Assembly: GCF_014647975.1 (NCBI RefSeq)
Contig: NZ_BMQF01000003.1
Location: 248,001-312,000 of the forward strand
DNA: 64,000 nt
Source: Streptomyces fumigatiscleroticus
GTDB taxonomy: Bacteria > Actinomycetota > Actinomycetes > Streptomycetales > Streptomycetaceae
Direction: 5' to 3'
Shown here: in pieces, positions 31,533-40,061 of the stretch
Layout: every line of letters starts with the position of its first letter
Position numbering within the stretch: position 1 is the first letter of the stretch
Program-made: the position numbers and the translations under genes
Notes under the pieces: model-generated
What the model saw: only the letters and a program-made list of their open reading frames with translations
Databases searched by the model: none
What the model was told of the DNA's origin: nothing

Positions 31533-32885
31533 TCAAGTGAAGGCTTGTGACGTGATCACGCGGGAAGAGTAGTAGGTCCGTTTCACGTCGTCCGCGGTGT
31601 TCCGGTGCCGGGGCTCGGAGACGTTCTCGTACGACAGGGCCTGGCCCCACACCGTCCACAGGACCCACGGCGTCCGGGTCAGGGTCCGGGGCTGGGCCGC
31701 GTTGAGCGGCACGTGGAAGGACTCGGAGACGATCCGGGGCCTGCGGTACCCCTCCAGGCCGCGGTACCACACCTCGGTCCAGGCGCCGCCGCCGAACGGC
31801 CGGGCCGGGGTGTCGCTGTAGTCGTCGACGCCCACGACGTCCACGTAGCGCCCGCCCGGGTAGTACAGCCCGGGTTCGCGGCCGTAGCTCCCGTCCCAGG
31901 AGTTCGGCGCCCAGACGAAGAGCAGGTTGTGCAGGCCGCGCCGGTGCACGAGGTAGTCGTACGTCAGCCGCCACAGCCCGCGGAACGCGGCCGGGTCCTG
32001 GCCCGCCCACCAGAAGCCCTTGCCGGGGGCCGTGTTCATCTCGTGGTACGGGCGCAGCAGCACCGGCACCCCGCGGCCGGCGAGATAGCCCAGGTGGTCC
32101 GCGAGGAACGACAGGTCGTGCAGGAGGGCCTCGTGCTCGGTGCTGCCCGGGGTGATCACGCGGCCGAACCAGCCGCTGTCCCGGGCGCCGGGCGAGTTGC
32201 GGTGCAGCGTCCGCGCGAAGCTCTTGACGGTGCTGCCGGGATAGGGCTGGTGGAAGGAGAAGCCGACCATGCCGGCCGGGGCGCCCCCGTTCTCCGGCAG
32301 CCGCACCTCGGTGCCGGCGGAGCAGTCCGTGTGCACGCCGGTGGGGCGGTAGGAGCCGTCGGCCGCCCGGGGCAGACCCGCCCACACGCCGACGGCCAGG
32401 TCCACGGCGTCGTCGGTGTACCCCCAGTACCGGCCGCAGCCCGGCCAGGAGCGCGAGTAGGAGCGCGACTCGCCCACGCCCCAGCCGGACGCGCCGTAGC
32501 CGGGACCCAGGTCGAGCTCGATGAAGGCGGGCAGCCGGCCGGTGATGTCGCGGGCCTTGCGGTAGTAGTAGCCGGGCTGTTTGACGCCCCGGTAGTCGCC
32601 GTACTCCGGGTTGTACCGCTCGTTGTGCAGCTCGACGTGCTGCCCGATCACCGTGCCGCTCGGCCGGCCGCGGCGGGCGTCGTTCTCCAGGGCCGCGAGC
32701 CGGGCGTACACCCGGCGTGCGGCGGCGGTGGCCTCCGGGTCCCGCTCGCGCAGATCGGTGGGGACGAGCGCGGGCCCGTCCCGGTCCCCGGCGTCGCCCT
32801 CCGGCCAGGCCCACACGGCCAGCGGCGCCAGCAGCGCGGCGCCCGCCGCGGCGCCGAGCAGCCCGGCCCGGTCTCGCATCCGCAC
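31533..32885 (-). CDS. Secreted GH26 beta-mannanase-like enzyme
   Basis: The 450-residue protein has an N-terminal signal-like segment (residues 5-27) and a GH26 domain. LLRPYHEMN places the acid/base Glu at 282, the WW pair is at 292-293, YVDVVGVDDY at 347-356, and VSES places the nucleophile Glu at 388. These are the classic positions for beta-1,4-mannanases (GH26, clan A). The expected reaction is endo-cleavage of beta-mannan outside the cell. It lies upstream of, and co-directional with, the glycosyltransferase operon across a 252-base gap, so it may be separately regulated. A role in nutrition rather than processing of the self-made polymer cannot be excluded. Confidence 0.85.
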   Translation of the reverse strand: MRMRDRAGLLGAAAGAALLAPLAVWAWPEGDAGDRDGPALVPTDLRERDPEATAAARRVYARLAALENDARRGRPSGTVIGQHVELHNERYNPEYGDYRGVKQPGYYYRKARDITGRLPAFIELDLGPGYGASGWGVGESRSYSRSWPGCGRYWGYTDDAVDLAVGVWAGLPRAADGSYRPTGVHTDCSAGTEVRLPENGGAPAGMVGFSFHQPYPGSTVKSFARTLHRNSPGARDSGWFGRVITPGSTEHEALLHDLSFLADHLGYLAGRGVPVLLRPYHEMNTAPGKGFWWAGQDPAAFRGLWRLTYDYLVHRRGLHNLLFVWAPNSWDGSYGREPGLYYPGGRYVDVVGVDDYSDTPARPFGGGAWTEVWYRGLEGYRRPRIVSESFHVPLNAAQPRTLTRTPWVLWTVWGQALSYENVSEPRHRNTADDVKRTYYSSRVITSQAFT

Positions 32886-32994
32886 AGTGCCGTTCCCCCG
32901 TCCCCTCCCGGTACGTCGTGCGGTGATTGTCTCCCGGCACGGCGGACGGTGCGGACGGCTCCGGCGCGGTCCGGGGCGGGAGCCGGTGCCGGGG

Positions 32995-33876
32995 CTACCG
33001 GGTCGCCGCCGCCGAGGCCTGGGCCTCGCCCCGCCGTCTGATCTGCCGGAAGGCGAACTCGGCCAGGTCGTCGCCGGCGGAGAAGACCGCGGTGTCCTTC
33101 TCGGTCACGTCCTTGCCGTCGGTGAACCCGGTGATGGTGAAGTAGGCGTAACGGCCGTAGGAGTTGGTCGTCGAGCGGCAGACCGCGCCGGAGCAGAACG
33201 GCTTGACGCTCCCGCCGGACAGGGCCTTGACGATGCTCTTCGTGTCCGCCTGCCCCTTGGCCTTGGTGGCCTCGGCCGCGGTGTCGAAGACGGCCACGCC
33301 GACCGTCACCGCGATCCCGTCCTTGGTGTATGTGACACGCATCAGCCGGGTGCAGCCGTTGTCGGTGAGGACCTTGGGCAGGGTGCCCCCGGCCGCCGAC
33401 GAGCAGGTTCCCGTGTCGGCCTTCGGGCCCTTCTTGTACACGGTGTCGCCCATGGTCAGCTGGGTGCCCGGGAAGAGCAGGTCGGGACCGAGCGCCGCCG
33501 TGTCCTTCTTCTTGTCGGAGACGAAGTCCTTCGGGTCGAGCGGGGGAGGGGCGCTGGTCGGGGCGAACGACGGCGCCGAGGCGGACCCGCTGGGGATGTC
33601 GGCGGCCGAGGGCAGCCGGGAGGCGGAGTCGTCCGACGTCCCGCCGGAGCCGTTGGCCGAGACCACCGCCACGGCGACGGCCGCCCCGACCGCGACGGTG
33701 GCCAGCGCCCCGCCGCCGATGAACAGCAGCCGGCGCCGTTTGTTGCGGGCCTCGGAGGCCTCGGCGAGCGCCGCCCAGTCAGGCGTCTGGTCGCCGCCGC
33801 CGTTCCAGGGCTGCTGCTGCGAGTGCGGTTTCCAGGGATCCCACTGTGACTGAGGTCCCCCCTGCCCAAAACTCAT
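32995..33876 (-). CDS. Single-pass membrane protein with extracytoplasmic domain
   Basis: The 293-residue product starts MSFGQGGPQSQWDPW (an ATG nine bases upstream is also possible; neither has a good ribosome site). A Gln/Pro/Trp-rich cytoplasmic segment precedes a membrane helix at residues about 50-73 (LLFIGGGALATVAVGAAV). A Ser/Pro-rich linker and a globular domain with four Cys follow. The family is common in Streptomyces and of unknown function. It is 109 bases upstream of the GH26 gene on the same strand. Confidence 0.7.
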   Translation of the reverse strand: MSFGQGGPQSQWDPWKPHSQQQPWNGGGDQTPDWAALAEASEARNKRRRLLFIGGGALATVAVGAAVAVAVVSANGSGGTSDDSASRLPSAADIPSGSASAPSFAPTSAPPPLDPKDFVSDKKKDTAALGPDLLFPGTQLTMGDTVYKKGPKADTGTCSSAAGGTLPKVLTDNGCTRLMRVTYTKDGIAVTVGVAVFDTAAEATKAKGQADTKSIVKALSGGSVKPFCSGAVCRSTTNSYGRYAYFTITGFTDGKDVTEKDTAVFSAGDDLAEFAFRQIRRRGEAQASAAATR

Positions 33877-33937
33877 GGGGCGCATCTTAGACGGGGCGGA
33901 TGGCGTGCTGGTCCGCCTCCGTGGACCCCGCAGCCCC

Positions 33938-33943
33938 TAGCGT
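33938..33943 (+). promoter_or_regulatory. -10 element for a leaderless transcript
   Basis: TAGCGT at 33938-33943 fits the TANNNT housekeeping -10 pattern and lies seven bases before ATG 33951. The transcript would start at or next to the initiation codon, in keeping with the lack of any ribosome-binding site. No good -35 was seen. Confidence 0.45.
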
Positions 33944-33950
33944 TCCTGTC

Positions 33951-35171
33951 ATGGTCAAGGACAAAAGCGGCATCTCCGGGTGGTTGGTACGACCGGCCGG
34001 CCGGTCCCTCTGGGCGGTGCTCGTGGTGGTGCTGGGCGTGACCGCGGCGCGCACGGCGCGGGCGGGGGCGGGCGGCGGCATGGACAACGCGATCGTCGTC
34101 CGGGCCGCGCGGATCTGGCTGGCCGGCGGCTCCCCCTACGACGACCCGCGCTTCCTCTATCTGCCCAGCGCGGTGCTGGCCGCCGCCCCCCAGGTCCTGC
34201 TGCCGCCCGCCGTGCTGCGGGTGCTGGTGCCACTGGCGGTCACCGGCTGCCTGGCGCTGGGCTGGGCCTGCGCGCTGCGCCTGCACCGCACCCCGCTGCA
34301 CAGCCGCTTCGCCGCGCTCGGCCTGCTCGGCCTGGCGGCGGGCTTCGCGCCCTTCGCCCACCTGGTGCGGCTGGGCAACTGGACGGTGGCGGCGGCCCTG
34401 GCCCTGCCGCTCTGCCTGCTGCTGGCGGACCGGGGCCGCTGGACGGCGGCCGGCGCGGTGGTCGGCGCCGCCGTGGCCCTCAAGCCGCTGCTCGCCCCGG
34501 TGGCGCTGCTGTTCCTCTTCGCCCGCCGGTGGCGGGCGCTCGGGGCGCTCGTGCTGGTGCCGGCGCTCGCCTCCGGCGCGGCGGCGCTGCTGATGCCGGA
34601 CCCGGCGGGCTTCTTCACCCGCACCCTGCCGTTCCTGGCCGACGGCGGCGACGCGTTCATGCGTCCCTACGAGTCGTCCCCGGCGGCCGTACTGCCCCGG
34701 CTGGGGGTGCCGGGGACGCTCGCCGGGGCCCTCGCGCTGCTGGGGGCCGCGGCCGGGGTGCTCTGCGCCTACGTGCGCTGGCACCGCGCCGACCCGGGAC
34801 CGCTGCGCCCGGCCGAGACCGCCGCGGCCCTGATGCTCTCCGCGTTCCTGGTCTCGCGGCCGTCGTACGACCACTACCTCCTGGTCGTCCTCCCCGTCCT
34901 GCTGGCGGGCGCCACCTGCGCCGGCTCGTTCGCCCGCTCCCCCTGGTTCTGGATCGCCCTGGTCCCGCAGCTGCCGGGCCTGAGCTGGCCGTATCTGGAG
35001 CCGGTCCGGCGCCGGGCGTTCCTGGACTCCGTCACTCTGTGTGTCCTCGCCGTCGCGCTGGCGCGGCACTGCCGCGGAGGCCGCGCACCGGGCCGGACCG
35101 GCGACCCTCGCGTACTCTGGGAGGCCGAGAACCCCGAAAGGCAGCAGATGCCGGACCCCAGCGCCCGGTGA
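33951..35171 (+). CDS. GT87 (DUF2029) polyprenol-linked sugar glycosyltransferase-like protein
   Basis: The 406-residue integral membrane protein has about ten helices. It shows the family pattern GGSPYDDPRFLYLPSAVL after the first helix, then GNWTVAAALAL and KPLLAPVALLFLFARRW. GT87 proteins in actinobacteria use polyprenyl-phosphate mannose to add alpha-mannose outside the membrane. The start ATG 33951 is preceded by a -10 box rather than a ribosome site. It is divergent from the membrane protein gene next door and close to the predicted mannan locus, which may or may not be functional linkage. Confidence 0.8.
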   Translation: MVKDKSGISGWLVRPAGRSLWAVLVVVLGVTAARTARAGAGGGMDNAIVVRAARIWLAGGSPYDDPRFLYLPSAVLAAAPQVLLPPAVLRVLVPLAVTGCLALGWACALRLHRTPLHSRFAALGLLGLAAGFAPFAHLVRLGNWTVAAALALPLCLLLADRGRWTAAGAVVGAAVALKPLLAPVALLFLFARRWRALGALVLVPALASGAAALLMPDPAGFFTRTLPFLADGGDAFMRPYESSPAAVLPRLGVPGTLAGALALLGAAAGVLCAYVRWHRADPGPLRPAETAAALMLSAFLVSRPSYDHYLLVVLPVLLAGATCAGSFARSPWFWIALVPQLPGLSWPYLEPVRRRAFLDSVTLCVLAVALARHCRGGRAPGRTGDPRVLWEAENPERQQMPDPSAR

Positions 35172-35180
35172 TCCGCCGTT

Positions 35181-35210
35181 TTGACCCGTCCGGGCCGACG
35201 CGGGTATCCT
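35181..35210 (+). promoter_or_regulatory. Housekeeping-type promoter of rplM-rpsI
   Basis: TTGACC at 35181-35186 and TATCCT at 35205-35210 are 18 bases apart, a good HrdB-type promoter. Transcription would start near 35217, leaving a leader of about 180 bases before rplM. The leader has space for L13 feedback control, but no specific fold was recognised. Confidence 0.7.
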
Positions 35211-35393
35211 GCACTTTCGTTATGTGTATTGGCTTGCTCATTCTCACGTGAGGGGCCCTTACACCGGTCCACCGGGCCGATGACCAGCGACCCATGCACG
35301 CGGCTTGCGTCACCGCAGTGTGGTCAAGGCTGTCGTGATCGTCTTCGGTGACCTTGTCAGGACCATTCACTGAAGAAGCGAAGGCTACGAACC

Positions 35394-35837
35394 GTGCGTA
35401 CGTACAGCCCCAAGCCCGGCGATGTCACCCGCCAGTGGCACGTCATCGATGCCCAGGACGTCGTCCTGGGCCGTCTGGCGTCCACCGCCGCGACCCTTCT
35501 GCGGGGCAAGCACAAGCCGATCTACGCGCCGCACGTCGACGCTGGTGACTTCGTCATCATCATCAACGCCGACAAGGTGCACCTCTCCGGCAACAAGCGC
35601 CAGCAGAAGATGGCCTACCGCCACTCCGGCTACCCGGGCGGTCTGCGCTCCGTGCGCTACGACGAGCTCCTGGACAAGAACCCGGAGAAGGCCATCGAGA
35701 AGGCCGTCAAGGGCATGCTCCCCAAGAACTCCCTGGGCCGTCAGATGCTCTCGAAGCTGAAGGTCTACAAGGGTGACCAGCACCCGCACGGCGCGCAGCA
35801 GCCGCAGCCGTTCGAGATCACCCAGGTCGCGCAGTAA
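35394..35837 (+). CDS. rplM: 50S ribosomal protein L13
   Basis: L13 is an early 50S assembly protein. The 147-residue product [20 protein letters not shown], starting at GTG 35394, is full length. It includes [20 protein letters not shown] and [14 protein letters not shown]. It forms a conserved pair with rpsI. Confidence 0.98.
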   Translation: MRTYSPKPGDVTRQWHVIDAQDVVLGRLASTAATLLRGKHKPIYAPHVDAGDFVIIINADKVHLSGNKRQQKMAYRHSGYPGGLRSVRYDELLDKNPEKAIEKAVKGMLPKNSLGRQMLSKLKVYKGDQHPHGAQQPQPFEITQVAQ

Positions 35838-35879
35838 GTCCGGCCACCCCCTAAGACTGAACAGAATCTGAGGAGAATC

Positions 35880-36392
35880 GTGGCCGAGACCACTGCCGAG
35901 CAGCCGCTCGAAGAGCTTGACATCGACAGCTACACCACCGAGTCCGAGGTCCCCGTCGAGGGCGAGTACACCTCGGAGTCCCTGGCCTCCCGCTTCGGCG
36001 AGCCCCAGCCGGCCGCCGGCCTGGGCCGCCGCAAGAACGCCATCGCCCGTGTCCGGATCGTCCCGGGCACCGGCAAGTGGAAGATCAACGGCCGCACCCT
36101 CGAGGACTACTTCCCGAACAAGGTGCACCAGCAGGAGGTCAACGAGCCCTTCAAGGTGCTCGAGCTCGAGGGCCGTTACGACGTCATCGCCCGTATCGCC
36201 GGTGGCGGCGTCTCCGGCCAGGCCGGTGCCCTCCGCCTCGGTGTCGCGCGCGCCCTCAACGAGGCCGACGTCGACAACAACCGCGGCCCGCTGAAGAAGG
36301 CCGGCTTCCTGCGCCGCGACGACCGTGCGGTCGAGCGGAAGAAGGCCGGTCTGAAGAAGGCCCGCAAGGCTCCGCAGTACAGCAAGCGCTGA
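35880..36392 (+). CDS. rpsI: 30S ribosomal protein S9
   Basis: S9 reaches the P-site tRNA with its C-terminal tail. The 170-residue product has an acidic N-terminal extension of about 40 residues ([20 protein letters not shown]), usual in streptomycetes. The core [19 protein letters not shown] and the invariant end KAPQYSKR follow. The start is GTG 35880 behind GAGGAG. Confidence 0.97.
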   Translation: MAETTAEQPLEELDIDSYTTESEVPVEGEYTSESLASRFGEPQPAAGLGRRKNAIARVRIVPGTGKWKINGRTLEDYFPNKVHQQEVNEPFKVLELEGRYDVIARIAGGGVSGQAGALRLGVARALNEADVDNNRGPLKKAGFLRRDDRAVERKKAGLKKARKAPQYSKR

Positions 36393-36416
36393 TCACAGCT
36401 GCCTCTGCTGGTACTC

Positions 36417-36458
36417 CGAACGCCCCGTCGGCACGCCTACGTGCCGCCGGGGCGTTCG
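36417..36458 (+). terminator. Terminator after rpsI
   Basis: An 11-bp outer stem (36417-36427 with 36448-36458) and a 6-bp inner stem (36429-36434 with 36441-36446), separated by one mismatch, follow the rpsI stop by 24 bases. A TTTAT tract follows. This is one of the most canonical terminators in the window. Confidence 0.85.
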
Positions 36459-36630
36459 TTTATCACAGCCGTGGGCGTATAACGGCACAAGACGCTCAAA
36501 GGCTTGTGTGATCGGATGGACAGGCACCGACATGCCTGGGGCCGGGAGCCGCGGCCGGCGTGTCGCACACATCGGACGAAGTGACCGAGGCGAACGGCTT
36601 CTCGGAACTGACGCTTCCTCAGGAGGACAA

Positions 36631-37989
36631 GTGGGACGACTCTTCGGCACGGACGGCGTGCGCGGTGTCGCCAACGCGGACCTGACGGCCGAGATGGCGC
36701 TCGGCCTCTCCGTCGCCGCGGCGCACGTGCTGGCCGAGGCGGGCACGTTCGAAGGACACCGGCCGACCGCCGTGGTCGGGCGTGACCCGCGCGCGTCCGG
36801 GGAGTTCCTGGAGGCCGCCGTGGTCGCCGGTCTCGCCAGCGCGGGCGTGGACGTCCTGCGGGTCGGTGTGCTGCCGACGCCCGCGGTGGCGTACCTCACC
36901 GGTGCGCTCGGTGCCGACCTCGGTGTGATGCTCTCCGCGAGTCACAACGCCATGCCCGACAACGGCATCAAGTTCTTCGCCCGCGGCGGCCACAAACTCG
37001 CCGACGAGCTGGAGGACCGGATCGAGTCCGTCTACGAGGAGCACCGCACCGGCGCCCCCTGGGACCGTCCGACCGGCGCCGGCGTCGGCCGCGTGCGCGA
37101 GTACGGCGAAGGAGCCGATCAGTACGTCGCCCATCTCGTCGGCGTGCTGCCGAACCGGCTGGACGGTCTGCGGATCGTCCTGGACGAGGCGCACGGCGCG
37201 GCCTCCCGGGTCTCGCCGGAGGCGTTCCGCCGGGCCGGGGCCGAGGTCGTCACGATCGGCGCCGAGCCGGACGGGCTCAACATCAACGACGGCTGCGGCT
37301 CCACCCACCTCCAGAAGCTGACGGCCGCCGTGGCCGAGCACGGCGCCGACCTCGGTATCGCCCACGACGGTGACGCCGACCGCTGTCTGGCCGTGGACCA
37401 CACCGGCCAGGAGGTGGACGGCGACCAGATCCTGGCCGTGCTCGCGCTGGCGATGCGGGAGCGTGCCGCACTCCGCTCCGACACCGTTGTCGCGACCGTC
37501 ATGTCCAACCTCGGCTTCAAGCTCGCCATGGAGCGCGAGGGCATCCACCTCGTGCAGACCGCGGTCGGCGACCGCTACGTCCTGGAGGAGATGAAGGAGA
37601 AGGGCTTCGCCCTCGGCGGCGAGCAGTCCGGGCATGTCATCATCCTCGACCACGCCACGACGGGCGACGGCACGCTGACCGGCCTGCTGCTGGCGGCGCG
37701 GGTCGCCGAGACCGGCCGTACGCTCAAGGACCTGGCCTCCGTCATGGAGCGGCTGCCGCAGGTGCTGGTCAACGTGCCCGACGTGGACAAGTCACGGGTG
37801 GCCACCTCGGCCGAGCTGGCCGCCGCCGTCGCCGAGGCCGAGCGTGAACTCGGCAGCACCGGCCGGGTGTTGCTGCGTCCCTCCGGCACCGAGCCGCTGG
37901 TGCGGGTGATGGTCGAGGCCGCCGACATCGAGCAGGCCCGCTCGGTGGCCGGGCGGCTGGCCGACGCGGTGAAGTCGGCGCTCGGCTAG
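36631..37989 (+). CDS. glmM: Phosphoglucosamine mutase
   Basis: GlmM converts glucosamine-6-phosphate to glucosamine-1-phosphate for UDP-GlcNAc and thus peptidoglycan. The 452-residue protein has [18 protein letters not shown] with the phosphoserine, [11 protein letters not shown] as the metal loop and [16 protein letters not shown] as the phosphate-binding loop. The GTG start at 36631 has AGGAGG upstream; the longer open frame before it is not used. glmS lies 15 kb downstream. Confidence 0.97.
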   Translation: MGRLFGTDGVRGVANADLTAEMALGLSVAAAHVLAEAGTFEGHRPTAVVGRDPRASGEFLEAAVVAGLASAGVDVLRVGVLPTPAVAYLTGALGADLGVMLSASHNAMPDNGIKFFARGGHKLADELEDRIESVYEEHRTGAPWDRPTGAGVGRVREYGEGADQYVAHLVGVLPNRLDGLRIVLDEAHGAASRVSPEAFRRAGAEVVTIGAEPDGLNINDGCGSTHLQKLTAAVAEHGADLGIAHDGDADRCLAVDHTGQEVDGDQILAVLALAMRERAALRSDTVVATVMSNLGFKLAMEREGIHLVQTAVGDRYVLEEMKEKGFALGGEQSGHVIILDHATTGDGTLTGLLLAARVAETGRTLKDLASVMERLPQVLVNVPDVDKSRVATSAELAAAVAEAERELGSTGRVLLRPSGTEPLVRVMVEAADIEQARSVAGRLADAVKSALG

Positions 37990-38933
37990 ACGCCTTCGGT
38001 CCTCGCCCCACGCGCGCGCTGCCTGGCCCAGAACCACTTCTGGGCCAGCAGCGTGAGACAGCCGGCGACGACGATGCCCGCCAGATTGAGCAGAAGCTGC
38101 ACCGTGGAGCCCGCCGTCTGCTCCGTGTCCCCGTAGCTGAGGGCCACGGCCGCGTTGGCGGCGGCCGGGACGGTCGTCACCGAGATCGCGACGCCGACCA
38201 GGGCGCCGGACTTCGCCGAGGTCAGCGACAGCGTGCCGGCGACACCGGCCAGCACCGCGACGACGAACGAGAAGGCGTCCGGGGCGTACACGAAACCGGT
38301 GTTGGGCCGCTCGCCCTCCAGCTTGCTCTCGGTGAACAGCCCCAGCGCGTCCATCAGCCAGCTGAAGGCCACCGTCATCGCCATCGCCGCCGCGAACCCC
38401 ACCAGCAGCGCGACCAGCGACCGCAGCGCCAGCCGCGGCGCCCGCCGTACGAGGGCGGTGCTGAACCCGGCCAGCGGCCCGAACTCCGGTCCCACCGCCA
38501 TCGCGCCCACGATCAGGACGGCGTTGTCCAGCACCACTCCGCAGGCCGCGATCATCGTGGCGAGCGTGATGAAGGCGACGTAGGTGACGGACAGGGCCGA
38601 CTCCTCGTGCGTGGCGTCCGTGAGCTGCTCCCACAGCACCGCGTCCACGCCCTCGCCCGGTGCCTCGTCCTCGGCCCGGTCGGCCCGCTCGGACAGGGAC
38701 AGATCGATGGTCTCCACGGCGATCGACCCGGTTCTGTCCAGGCCCAGCTCCCGCAGCCCCGCGATGAGCTCGTCGCCCGCCTCGCGGGCCACGTCGCACA
38801 TGACCACGTCCCCGGACGGACTGCGGGCGGCACCCGGCAGCACGACCAGGTGGGTGGTGCCGACCGTCTTCTCGATCAGGCTCACCACGGCGTCGGTCCG
38901 GCCGGCCGGGGAGATCAGGCGCAGATGCAGCAT
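37986..38933 (-). CDS. DUF389 family membrane protein
   Basis: The 315-residue protein has a cytosolic N-terminal alpha/beta domain (residues 1-110) and about six membrane helices. [20 protein letters not shown] is the hallmark of DUF389, whose members are of unknown, possibly transport, function. The stop codon overlaps the glmM stop tail-to-tail by four bases. It lies 16 bases downstream of coaA on the same strand and may be co-transcribed. Confidence 0.88.
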   Translation of the reverse strand: MLHLRLISPAGRTDAVVSLIEKTVGTTHLVVLPGAARSPSGDVVMCDVAREAGDELIAGLRELGLDRTGSIAVETIDLSLSERADRAEDEAPGEGVDAVLWEQLTDATHEESALSVTYVAFITLATMIAACGVVLDNAVLIVGAMAVGPEFGPLAGFSTALVRRAPRLALRSLVALLVGFAAAMAMTVAFSWLMDALGLFTESKLEGERPNTGFVYAPDAFSFVVAVLAGVAGTLSLTSAKSGALVGVAISVTTVPAAANAAVALSYGDTEQTAGSTVQLLLNLAGIVVAGCLTLLAQKWFWARQRARGARTEGV

Positions 38934-38949
38934 GGCCGCAGCGTAATGG

Positions 38950-39939
38950 TCAGAGTTTGCGCAGGCTCAGCCTCTGCACCTTGTGGTCCGGGCCCTTGCG
39001 CAGGACCAGGGTGGCCCGGCCGCGGGTCGGCGCCACGTTCTCGACCAGATTCGGCTTGTTGATCGTCCGCCAGGTGGTGCGGGCGTAGTCGAGCGCCTCC
39101 TCCTCCGACACCTGGGTGTACTTGCGGAAGTACGACGACGGGTTCTGGAAGGCGGTCTCGCGCAGCTTGCGGAAGCGGTTGAGGTACCACTGCTCGATGT
39201 CCTCGGTGCGGGCATCGACGTAGACGCTGAAGTCGAAGTAGTCGGCGAGACCGACCCGGGTGCGCCCGTCCTTGCCGGGCAGGGCGGGCTGGAGCACGTT
39301 CAGGCCCTCGACGATCAGGATGTCGGGGCGGCGCACGACCAGCTTCTCGCCGGGCACGATGTCGTAGATCAGGTGGGAGTAGACGGGCGCCGTGACCTCC
39401 TTCTTGCCCGCCTTGATGTCGGCGACGAAGCGGGTGAGCGCACGGCGGTCGTAGGACTCGGGAAAACCTTTCCGCGACATCAGCCCGCGGGCCTGGAGCT
39501 CCTTGGTCGGCAGCAGGAAACCGTCGGTGGTGACCAGCTCGACCCGCGGGTGCTCGGGCCAGCGGGAGAGCAGCGCCTGGAGCAGGCGGGCCACGGTGGA
39601 CTTGCCGACCGCGACCGAGCCGGCGACCCCTATGACGAAGGGGGTGCCGGACTGGGAGCCCTGCTCGCCGAGGAAGGTGTTCAGCGCGCCCCGCAGCCCG
39701 TCCGTGGCGCCGACGTAGAGATTGAGCAGCCGGGAGAGCGGGAGGTAGATGTCCCGCACCTCGTCGAGGTCGATGACGTCGCCGAGACCGCGCAGCTTCT
39801 CGACCTCCTCCGCGGTGAGCGGCAGCGGCGTCTTGTCGCGCAGCGCGCTCCACTCGGCACGGGTGAGGTCGACGTAGGGAGTCGCCTCCGGCCTGGGCCG
39901 GTGGGCGCTCCGGGGCATCGAGGGGGCCGGAGAGATCAC
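38950..39939 (-). CDS. coaA: Pantothenate kinase type I
   Basis: CoaA catalyses the first step of coenzyme A synthesis. The 329-residue protein has the P-loop [17 protein letters not shown] near residues 102-118, [10 protein letters not shown] near 139 and VEGLNVLQ near 218, typical of the prokaryotic type I enzyme that CoA inhibits. It is full length. Confidence 0.96.
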   Translation of the reverse strand: MISPAPSMPRSAHRPRPEATPYVDLTRAEWSALRDKTPLPLTAEEVEKLRGLGDVIDLDEVRDIYLPLSRLLNLYVGATDGLRGALNTFLGEQGSQSGTPFVIGVAGSVAVGKSTVARLLQALLSRWPEHPRVELVTTDGFLLPTKELQARGLMSRKGFPESYDRRALTRFVADIKAGKKEVTAPVYSHLIYDIVPGEKLVVRRPDILIVEGLNVLQPALPGKDGRTRVGLADYFDFSVYVDARTEDIEQWYLNRFRKLRETAFQNPSSYFRKYTQVSEEEALDYARTTWRTINKPNLVENVAPTRGRATLVLRKGPDHKVQRLSLRKL

Positions 39940-40023
39940 AGTCCATTGTTAACGGAGTTTGAACGGGGCGGCAGGTGGGGTGTGTCACGCCCCTGCCCGC
40001 CGCCCCGTCCGGCCGGTCCTCGG

Positions 40024-40061
40024 TCAGCCGAAGGCCTTCTTGTCAGCCGAAGGCCTTCTTG
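40024..40061. repeat. 19-bp tandem duplication at a gene end
   Basis: TCAGCCGAAGGCCTTCTTG occurs at 40024-40042 and again at 40043-40061. The second copy encodes the last residues and stop of the FG-GAP protein; the first copy repeats the same codons and stop just beyond. It looks like a slippage duplication with no effect on the protein. Confidence 0.85.
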
